DNA from: Lachnospiraceae bacterium
GTDB lineage: Bacteria > Bacillota > Clostridia > Lachnospirales > Lachnospiraceae
Assembly: GCA_014804225.1 (NCBI GenBank)
Contig: JAAVAF010000091.1
Location: forward strand, 1-20,428
Reading direction: 5' to 3'
DNA length: 20,428 bases
Below, in pieces: positions 14,985 to 20,428 of the stretch. Both the position numbers and the translations under genes were made by a program. The notes under the pieces were generated by a model. That model saw only the letters and a program-made list of their open reading frames with translations. It ran no database searches and was not told the DNA's origin. Within the stretch, counting starts at the first letter, position 1. Each line of letters opens with the position of its first letter.

Positions 14985-16058
14985 TTATTTACCCGGCAAA
15001 TCTTTGATAATTGGTTGGAGCTTTTTATAAACTATACCTGTTTCTTTACTTGAAAAAATTTTCATAAGTTTATTATTCAATTGTTGCTTTGTCTTTGACT
15101 TTAATACTGCTTGAATAATTTCTTCTTTTTTCTTTGTATAAATCGTATTTTTGAAATGCTGTCCAAAAAAACAACGAACCTGTGCCTCTCTCTTTTCCTT
15201 TGACACATTTTTCTTTGAGCAAATATTTTTCCGCACTTTTTGCTTCGTTTCTGTTTTCTTGCTCTCTTCATGTTCTATCTTAGGCACTGCAATTTGTTGT
15301 TCTTTCCTTATCCCTGAACTTTCACTAAAAGCAAATATTGATTCACCATTTAAAAATCTCTCTTTTGTTTCTTCATCAGAGAAAATAATATTTGACCCTT
15401 TCTTAAAAGAATCAAGTGTGTCATGACTTGAATTTTCAATCACTCGCATTGTACTGCCTGATTCAAATAATTTTTTATTCAAAATTTTTGCAAGTATATC
15501 TCCCTCCATTACATTCTCAGTAGGCTGTTTCAAAAATTCTTCCTGAGTTATTGCATTAAAATCAAACTGAAATTTTTCTCTATTATTGTCATAGAAACAT
15601 AATGCACAATTACATATATTATTGCAAAGATACGTTACGTCAACAATGATTGCTTTAAATTTTACCTTCCCATGACCGAAATCAATTGCAATCGTGGAAT
15701 CCCATATTGCAGTACCATCTCCGAGAACAAGAATAAACCGATCAATTTGATTTGCCTCTCCTTTTACCTTATCCCCCATCACATTTCGCGAACCCGTACG
15801 CAAATATGTATTTCTCAAATTATATATGATTTCCCCACTTAGCCAGGGATTCTCTACTCCATTCACATTCTTTCCCTGTGACATAAAAATGCCAAGATAT
15901 TTATCATACCATTCTATATACCGTTTAGATATTAATGCTTCATCAGGAAATTCCACCATCCCACATATATCTGGCAATGTGAGCGCTAACGCCAAAGCGG
16001 AAAAATAGCAATTGTTCTCTAACGACTTTTTTATATCATTAACATAAATGTCTATCAT
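14985..16058 (-). CDS. Uncharacterised protein with a cysteine cluster and basic C-terminus
   Basis: A 357-aa protein I do not recognise. No signal peptide or membrane segment is seen. Residues 1-120 look like a compact alpha/beta domain (DICGMVEFPDE, YIEWYDKYLG, LSGEIIYNLRNTYLRTG). Residues 145-154 hold four cysteines spaced C-x3-C-x-C-x2-C, possibly a metal site. Residues about 265-295 are a Lys/Glu-rich linker, and the last 65 residues form a separate basic, helical-looking block starting near CFFGQHF and ending PIIKDLPGK. AAAGGAC precedes the ATG. It is followed 64 bp later by the MBL gene. Base composition is more AT-rich than its neighbours, so it may be an acquired accessory gene. Confidence 0.7.
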   Translation of the reverse strand: MIDIYVNDIKKSLENNCYFSALALALTLPDICGMVEFPDEALISKRYIEWYDKYLGIFMSQGKNVNGVENPWLSGEIIYNLRNTYLRTGSRNVMGDKVKGEANQIDRFILVLGDGTAIWDSTIAIDFGHGKVKFKAIIVDVTYLCNNICNCALCFYDNNREKFQFDFNAITQEEFLKQPTENVMEGDILAKILNKKLFESGSTMRVIENSSHDTLDSFKKGSNIIFSDEETKERFLNGESIFAFSESSGIRKEQQIAVPKIEHEESKKTETKQKVRKNICSKKNVSKEKREAQVRCFFGQHFKNTIYTKKKEEIIQAVLKSKTKQQLNNKLMKIFSSKETGIVYKKLQPIIKDLPGK

Positions 16059-16104
16059 ATCATGTCCTTTCGCTTTTCATATGAATGATGTTAAATTTCT
16101 TATA

Positions 16105-16110
16105 ATTATA
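16105..16110 (-). promoter_or_regulatory. Candidate -10 box for the uncharacterised gene
   Basis: A perfect TATAAT on the minus strand about 47 nt before the start codon. The -35 region 17 nt upstream reads CATACA, matching half of consensus. The remaining gap 16059-16242 shows no other gene or terminator. Confidence 0.35.
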
Positions 16111-16242
16111 TCATGATATTCCCCTCATGTATGAAAAACTTTATTCATTTTGAAAATTCAGTTAGGACAAATATTTGTTTTATTGAAATGTACAATATTT
16201 AAAATAAATATATTATTTCATTCTGTCTATCTTCACTTATTT

Positions 16243-18321
16243 TCAATCAACAAAATTATCATAAGAACTGCCTACACGTATTGCGGCGATTGCTCCAACC
16301 GATTTTCCCGAAACATTGCTGCCTGCGCTCGTAATGTCATAATCTCGCATGGTAATATTGTAAAGCTCCGCACCTTTCGCAACGCCAAACAGTCCGACAA
16401 GCTTTGCATCGGGATCTGTCATGGTAAGCCCTGTAATTTCAAAGCCGTTACCGTTATAAGTGCCCGTAAACGGATTTTCCCATGTTCCAATAGGAGTCCA
16501 TTCCTCCGCAGACAACACAATATCGGCCTGTTGCATATAATTTTTGTCCATACCATACACACCTGTTGCAATCGCTCTAAGCTGCGCCTCGTTAGAAACC
16601 AAATAATATGTCGTTCCGTTCAGGTCCAGCGTTTCAATTGCCGGCGTAACATCAACCTGCACAGGTAAAGGATTGATCGTTACCGCAAAGGTATCCGCTA
16701 TCACAGGCAATACCGCACCCCATCCTTCTTCCGCCTCAATCGGATAGGAATAAAATATACCCCATATATCATTTTCAAATTCGTTCAACTTGACTTTATA
16801 TATCAATTCATCTTCCTGTTTGATCATATCGGAATTTTCTACTCTATAGCCATCATCCGCCAATTCTTTCTGAATTTGATTTACCGTTTTGTCCTTAAAA
16901 TGAGCAATCCAAAGTTGAACCTGACCATCTAACATAACCTTGCCATCTAACACAACCTTACCGTCCATGTCCACCATACTTATCCATGCATCAGGAAAAT
17001 GCGGCTGCCATCTGCTATCGGCTAAGTCATGCGGCTGCCATCCGTCATCGGTTAAATAAATGGAATATCCTTCTCCCACAAAAAGCGTGGCAGGTATTTC
17101 CTCCGTTTCACCCTCTCTTGTAACCGCAAGGAATATTTTATCCCCTCTTTCCACTTCATTTTCGGTTTCCGAAAGTACAGGTTCTATGCTGTTTTCTGAT
17201 ATGTTATTGTCTGCTAAGGTATTATCGGCAGACGGACTATTTTCATTTATTTCTTCACCATTTTCTTTTGCAATGGAACAGCCTACCAATGTTCCTAAAC
17301 TGATTGTTAGAAGAACGACACACAGCAATATTAAAATACCGTTTTTCTTCCTGTTTTTTAATAAAATATTTTTAAAGCGCTTCTTCATAACTTCCTTTCC
17401 CCCGTAAAATTGTGTCGATAAAACGGTTCTCTTTGCACACCGCTTATGAATCATCGCTAATAACGTTTCTGTATACGCTTTCCGCATATCATAACTTGTG
17501 CCCTGCGTCACTCTTTCATCACAGGACAGTTCCATGTCAACAGCCGCTTCCTTCTGCATGATCCAAATCAGAGGATTGAACCAATGAACCGCATTCGCCG
17601 CCACAAAAAGTAGTTTAAAATATACATCTCCCCGTTTCAAATGAACCAGCTCATGTTTCAGGATGAAATATAATTCATTTATATTATACTGTTCCTTCGG
17701 TAAAACCAAAACAGGTTTAAAAAAGCCGATTATCATGGGACTGTCAGCTTCCGGATATTCTATCATACGGATTGCGCCTTTTATATGTAATTCCCGTTTT
17801 CGTTCCATCATCTGAAACAAAATGCGTGGATCTTCTATGATTGTTCCTCTTTTCATCACTTGGTTTTTATAGTACAAATAACTGATCAAATGCGTGGATA
17901 TCAAAATCAGACTGCCGACCATCCAGACAAAAGCCACGATATCAAGCAACGTAATACTGAGTCTGCTTTTTTCGGACGACATTGCAAATACATTTGCAAC
18001 TGCAATCGGAGTCGTCATTTGTGTTGGTATCTCAACAATAACCCGTCCAGACGGTATCGTTGCGTCAATCGGCGCATCTGTATGTTCTTCTGATTTTGAT
18101 GCAGCCTGCAGTTCCATTTGCAAAGGCATATCCATAACAGACTGCACATTCGCTCCGGTAACAGGGACAAGTAACCGCACTGCAAGAAAGATCCAAATCA
18201 GGTATTTCCATTTTGCGGCATACCTCTTATTGAAAAACGATGTGAACAAAATTAGGACAGCAACAAGGACACTGACTGACACTGAAATTTCAAAAAAGGA
18301 AAGAAATAGATTCGTTATCAT
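16243..18321 (-). CDS. BlaR1-like M56 membrane metalloprotease with GLUG-like ectodomain
   Basis: A 692-aa membrane sensor protease partnered with the BlaI-type repressor. Hydrophobic segments lie near 8-30, 38-56, 122-150 and 328-348. The zinc motif HELVH (223-227) and the downstream CDER (267-270, third ligand Glu) are intact. Cleavage of the repressor on signal is the established role of BlaR1/MecR1. Unlike those, no penicillin-binding transpeptidase motifs follow the last membrane segment. Instead an acidic linker, a region with short internal repeats (427-468), and a final part (about 570-681) resembling GLUG/beta-helix repeats (TPIGTWENPFTGTYNGNGFE, then VGLFG) are present. The signal is therefore unlikely to be a beta-lactam. 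The end directly after one GLUG-like unit may be truncated. Confidence 0.88.
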   Translation of the reverse strand: MITNLFLSFFEISVSVSVLVAVLILFTSFFNKRYAAKWKYLIWIFLAVRLLVPVTGANVQSVMDMPLQMELQAASKSEEHTDAPIDATIPSGRVIVEIPTQMTTPIAVANVFAMSSEKSRLSITLLDIVAFVWMVGSLILISTHLISYLYYKNQVMKRGTIIEDPRILFQMMERKRELHIKGAIRMIEYPEADSPMIIGFFKPVLVLPKEQYNINELYFILKHELVHLKRGDVYFKLLFVAANAVHWFNPLIWIMQKEAAVDMELSCDERVTQGTSYDMRKAYTETLLAMIHKRCAKRTVLSTQFYGGKEVMKKRFKNILLKNRKKNGILILLCVVLLTISLGTLVGCSIAKENGEEINENSPSADNTLADNNISENSIEPVLSETENEVERGDKIFLAVTREGETEEIPATLFVGEGYSIYLTDDGWQPHDLADSRWQPHFPDAWISMVDMDGKVVLDGKVMLDGQVQLWIAHFKDKTVNQIQKELADDGYRVENSDMIKQEDELIYKVKLNEFENDIWGIFYSYPIEAEEGWGAVLPVIADTFAVTINPLPVQVDVTPAIETLDLNGTTYYLVSNEAQLRAIATGVYGMDKNYMQQADIVLSAEEWTPIGTWENPFTGTYNGNGFEITGLTMTDPDAKLVGLFGVAKGAELYNITMRDYDITSAGSNVSGKSVGAIAAIRVGSSYDNFVD
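16925..17059. repeat. Short in-frame tandem duplications inside the M56 protease gene
   Basis: Two sets. An 18-bp unit at 16925-16942 and 16943-16960 differs at two bases and encodes the repeated DGKV(V/M)L. A 30-bp unit at 17000-17029 and 17030-17059 encodes two degenerate copies of L-x-D-x-x-W-Q-P-H. Both keep the frame and lie in the extracellular linker. Confidence 0.75.
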
Positions 18322-18704
18322 TGTTCATCCTCCAATTGATCCAGAAAATTTCTCAGTTCTGCAACATCAGAATCTTTAATCGCTTTGTTACTATACAATG
18401 TCGCGATCATATTCTGAATGGAATTGTTATACACCTTTTCCAGAAAATGTTTGCTCGCACTGGTTTTATATTCATTCTCTGAAATAATAGAAGTGTAAAG
18501 ATTACTTCCCGTTGAGCGGTCACAACTGACAAATCCTTTATCAGCCAATCTCGCCAATGAAGTCATTAAAGTGGAAAGCTGCCATTTCCTGCGCCCTTGC
18601 AATTGGTTTAAGATATAATTTGAAGTGACAGGATTTTCACTGTCCCAAATCACCTGCATAATTTCCAGTTCTGCTTCACCCAGTTTTTTTAATATATCGC
18701 TCAT
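18318..18704 (-). CDS. BlaI/MecI/CopY-family transcriptional repressor
   Basis: A 128-aa winged-helix repressor. LGEAELEIMQVIWDSENPVT is the typical N-terminal helix block, followed by KWQLSTLMTSLARLADKGFV (recognition helix and wing, K-x-x-L-S-T-L region) and a C-terminal dimerisation helix domain. Family members bind their own promoter and are cut by the partner M56 protease. GGAGG precedes the ATG. The stop overlaps the protease start by 4 bp (ATGA), so they are coupled. Two tandem dyads lie over its promoter. The signal and any further regulon are unknown. Confidence 0.93.
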   Translation of the reverse strand: MSDILKKLGEAELEIMQVIWDSENPVTSNYILNQLQGRRKWQLSTLMTSLARLADKGFVSCDRSTGSNLYTSIISENEYKTSASKHFLEKVYNNSIQNMIATLYSNKAIKDSDVAELRNFLDQLEDEQ

Positions 18705-18720
18705 GTAATGATGCCTCCTG

Positions 18721-18756
18721 TTATACGTTTGTATAATTTATTATGCGCTTGTATAA
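18721..18756. promoter_or_regulatory. Two tandem dyad operators for the BlaI-type repressor
   Basis: TTATACGTTTGTATAA (18721-18736) is a perfect 6-bp inverted repeat with a 4-nt centre. TTATGCGCTTGTATAA (18741-18756) is the same with one mismatch. They are 20 bp apart, about two helical turns on one face, and cover the -10, the spacer and the start region of the promoter. Confidence 0.7.
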
Positions 18757-18768
18757 TACACTTGTCAA
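18740..18768 (-). promoter_or_regulatory. Promoter of the BlaI/M56 operon
   Basis: On the minus strand TTGACA (18768-18763), a 17-nt spacer and CATAAT (18745-18740). Operator dyads overlap it, fitting negative autoregulation. Confidence 0.7.
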
Positions 18769-18897
18769 GTGGTATTTATAATCTTTTATAAAATCCGGTA
18801 ATGGGCAAGAATGAACCAAAAAACAAATGACTTATATTAGTTGATATGCTATACTTTTTACAGTATTAAAAAGTCATACCGAAATGGAGAAATCGAA

Positions 18898-19530
18898 ATG
18901 AAACTATTTAAAAAACGCGCTGAGAAAATTGATATGAAAACATTTTTCAATGATATCGCCGTTAAAATCGAGCAAGCAGTGAAAACAGATATGGAACAAA
19001 TCCGAAAAGAAATCGGTGAGGAAAAAATATATGCGGTTGCGCTTGTGACAGACAGTGATTGCATTACCTTGTTTTTGGCATTGAATACTTATGAATTTAT
19101 GCGAAAAAAAGATGCGAAATATTTAGAAATGATGCATGATTATTTATCGGAAGAAGATATTAAAAATATAAAAGAAGGCACTTCCAGCCTTACGAAATGG
19201 ACGCCCGATGAATGGGGGTATTCCGATGGAAAGAATAGTCAGTTAGCCGAAATCAGTAAGCTGTTATATGACAAAGAAGAAGCAAATTCAAAGGAATATG
19301 AAAAACATAATGCGCTCTTTTTTGAAGCGGTCACTTCTGCATTTAAAAATCTGATTGCGGCAAAAACGTTTGGAGACAACTCTGATGAAATCACCTATTT
19401 TATTTCAATGTCAGATGACGAAAGGACATACGAAATTGAAGATTTTTCGGCGAAGCTTCTCAATTCGGAAAGTGTGTGTCAGGCGTTTTTGAATCGTAAA
19501 CCGGATGAGGGTAGTTATACCTTTAAATGA
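18898..19530 (+). CDS. DUF4303-like protein
   Basis: A 210-aa soluble protein that resembles the DUF4303 family. IYAVALVTDSDCITLFLALNT (the central strand pair, first part) followed by a W-x-PDEWGYS motif (residues about 102-108) is the family look. Relatives have been found beside toxin genes as likely immunity proteins, but no toxin is visible here, so the role is open. The ATG at 18898 is preceded by GGAGA; an upstream in-frame TTG at 18841 lacks support. It is divergent from the BlaI/M56 operon and is followed after 23 bp by a short leader-like ORF. Confidence 0.65.
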   Translation: MKLFKKRAEKIDMKTFFNDIAVKIEQAVKTDMEQIRKEIGEEKIYAVALVTDSDCITLFLALNTYEFMRKKDAKYLEMMHDYLSEEDIKNIKEGTSSLTKWTPDEWGYSDGKNSQLAEISKLLYDKEEANSKEYEKHNALFFEAVTSAFKNLIAAKTFGDNSDEITYFISMSDDERTYEIEDFSAKLLNSESVCQAFLNRKPDEGSYTFK

Positions 19531-19553
19531 TTAATTTTATGGTGGTGAGATTA

Positions 19554-19628
19554 ATGTGTAAAAACAAGAAAAAGAAAAACAAAGCTTGGCTCCATGCAAA
19601 GTCAGTGAGCGACACTTGCATGGAGTAA
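19554..19628 (+). CDS. Possible 24-codon small ORF, Lys-rich
   Basis: ATG at 19554 follows GGTGGTGAG at reasonable spacing. The product starts MCKNKKKKNKAW and ends SVSDTCME. It contains no known domain. Its 3' half lies within competing inverted repeats upstream of the CD3324-like gene, so it may be a leader peptide or chance coding within a repeat. Confidence 0.3.
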   Translation: MCKNKKKKNKAWLHAKSVSDTCME

Positions 19629-19661
19629 CATTCGTCGCTAGTTGAATAGTGCTGACTTTGC
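19590..19661 (+). promoter_or_regulatory. Mutually exclusive inverted repeats upstream of the HTH gene
   Basis: CTCCATGCAA (19590-19599) pairs perfectly with TTGCATGGAG (19616-19625). GCAAAGTCAG (19596-19605) pairs perfectly with CTGACTTTGC (19652-19661). The left arms overlap by four bases, so only one can form at a time. Neither is followed by a T-tract. A palindromic TGATTAATCA lies next to the ribosome binding site of the following gene. It could be a regulatory leader or the end of a decayed mobile repeat. Confidence 0.5.
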
Positions 19662-19696
19662 TGCTTGAACTGATTAATCAAGGAGGAAGCCCGCAT

Positions 19697-19960
19697 ATGA
19701 AATATATCAATGCAACTACAATTTTGCCCGAAACGCTGGTCGAAGAACTGCAAAAATACGTGCAGGCAGGGTATCTCTATATTCCTGCAAAAGACAAACA
19801 GCATAAATTGTGGGGCGAATTGTCCGGTTATCGAAAGGAACTGAAAAAACGTAACGAAATGATTGTTGCAGAATATCGGCAAGGGATGTCTGTTGAAGCG
19901 CTTGCCGCACATTATCACCTTTCAGTATATGCCATAAGAAAAATTATTTATCAGAAATAA
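19697..19960 (+). CDS. CD3324-like small HTH protein
   Basis: An 87-aa protein resembling the CD3324 family, common in clostridia. MKYINATTILPETLVEELQK and the following QAGYLYIP are family hallmarks, and the C-terminal half (EYRQGMSVEALAAHYHLSVY, continuing AIRKIIYQK) is a helix-turn-helix of the Mor/resolvase sort. DNA binding is likely; targets are unknown. The ATG at 19697 was chosen because AGGAGG precedes it; a longer frame to 19649 has no such site. A terminator follows directly. Confidence 0.8.
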   Translation: MKYINATTILPETLVEELQKYVQAGYLYIPAKDKQHKLWGELSGYRKELKKRNEMIVAEYRQGMSVEALAAHYHLSVYAIRKIIYQK

Positions 19961-19963
19961 CTG

Positions 19964-20000
19964 TGGAGGGCTGCCTTTTATCAAAAGCAGTCCTCCATTT
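19964..20000 (+). terminator. Terminator after the HTH gene
   Basis: TGGAGGGCTGC (19964-19974) pairs with GCAGTCCTCCA (19987-19997), with one G-T wobble and further TTTT/AAAA pairs inside. The T-tract after it is short (TTTCT), so strength is uncertain. Confidence 0.7.
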
Positions 20001-20030
20001 CTACTCAATACCTCTGTACTGTTTGGTATA

Positions 20031-20059
20031 TTGAAAACAAATTTGTAAACGGATAAGAT
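20031..20059 (+). promoter_or_regulatory. Promoter of the acetyltransferase gene
   Basis: TTGAAA (20031-20036), 17-nt spacer, TAAGAT (20054-20059). It lies between the HTH gene terminator and the ATG at 20108. The spacer holds the palindrome ACAAATTTGT. Confidence 0.55.
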
Positions 20060-20107
20060 AAACATAAGTCCATATTTGAAGTCAAATTTGACAAGGGGGA
20101 TTTTAAA

Positions 20108-20428
20108 ATGACCGACAAAACGAAAATATATCCACGAACAGGAGATACACAAACAATTTACTTAAAAAACGTGATTACCAATGCCAATATCGAAGTTGGT
20201 GACTATACGATGTATCACGATTTTGTAAATGATCCTACAAAATTTGAGCAGAATAATGTCCTCTACCATTATCCAATCAATCACGATAAACTCATAATCG
20301 GAAAGTTCTGCTCGATTGCCTGTGGTGCAAAATTTCTTTTCAATAGTGCAAATCATACGCTAAATTCGCTCAGCACATACCCGTTTCCTCTATTTTTTGA
20401 AGAATGGGAACTAGAGCCAAAGAATGTC
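20108..20428 (+). CDS. Vat/CatB-type xenobiotic acetyltransferase, N-terminal part
   Basis: The first 107 codons of a gene that runs off the window. The protein matches the left-handed beta-helix acetyltransferases that acetylate streptogramin A or chloramphenicol. IYLKNVITNANIEVGDYTMY, then HYPINHDKLIIGKFCSIACG and FLFNSANHTLNSLSTYPFPLF, are characteristic, and the catalytic-His region NH lies in SANHT (residues 80-84). AAGGGGGA precedes the ATG. Family members are not all resistance enzymes, so drug acetylation is an inference. It has its own promoter and a terminator upstream. Confidence 0.85.
   Translation, partial: MTDKTKIYPRTGDTQTIYLKNVITNANIEVGDYTMYHDFVNDPTKFEQNNVLYHYPINHDKLIIGKFCSIACGAKFLFNSANHTLNSLSTYPFPLFFEEWELEPKNV

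Noticed and set aside
19523..19918. Minus-strand open frame opposite the CD3324-like gene
   Set aside because: Antisense to a gene with clear family match and AGGAGG site; no support of its own.
1..20428. CRISPR array, integrase, transposase or phage genes
   Set aside because: No regularly spaced repeats and no such protein family were seen in any frame.

Overview
The window looks like chromosomal DNA of an anaerobic low-GC Gram-positive bacterium, most likely a gut Clostridia/Lachnospiraceae-type organism. This is inferred from AT-rich intergenic regions, strong AGGAGG-type ribosome binding sites, TTGACA/TATAAT promoters, and family content (DUF3800, BlaI/M56 pair, CD3324-like HTH, MalY-type lyase, repeated cysteine synthases). 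No rRNA, tRNA, CRISPR array or intact insertion sequence was seen.

Region 1 (about 1-6990, all minus strand) is a sulfur amino acid cluster. In transcription order it holds a MetB/MetC-type cystathionine enzyme, a MalY/PatB-type beta-C-S lyase, a cysteine synthase with its own promoter, a glutathionyl-hydroquinone-reductase-like protein, a GNAT acetyltransferase and an M20 (PepT-like) peptidase. Region 2 (6911-7806, minus) is a self-contained DUF3800 gene with its own promoter, a structured RNA leader and an intrinsic terminator.

Region 3 (7866-13293, minus) is a second sulfur operon: a strong promoter, a 27-codon leader peptide with three consecutive Cys codons, an intrinsic terminator, then a lipoprotein solute-binding protein, a divergent cysteine-synthase paralogue, a second ordinary cysteine synthase, and the ATPase and permease of an SsuABC/TauABC-like importer. 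It reads as uptake of an unknown sulfur compound coupled to cysteine synthesis, controlled by cysteine-codon attenuation. A shared 22-bp motif (C-M-T-A, nine free bases, R-TAGGAAATA) lies just downstream of the promoters of metB-like, cysK and the importer operon. It is probably the operator of one unseen sulfur regulator.

Region 4 (13314-16110, minus) is accessory: a GNAT acetyltransferase with terminator, a 5'-truncated GNAT remnant, an MBL-fold hydrolase, and an unrecognised 357-aa protein with a cysteine cluster. Region 5 (16243-18768, minus) is a BlaI-type repressor and M56 (BlaR1-like) membrane protease pair with tandem operators; the protease carries a GLUG-like extracellular region instead of a penicillin-binding domain. 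Region 6 (18898-end, plus) holds a DUF4303 protein, a short leader ORF with competing inverted repeats, a CD3324-like HTH protein, a terminator, and the start of a Vat/CatB-type acetyltransferase cut by the window end.

The most interesting system is the Cys-codon attenuator with its 10-nt sequence just after the leader stop codon, complementary to the terminator loop. Next are the shared operator, the DUF3800 RNA leader and the twin-hairpin repeat elements.
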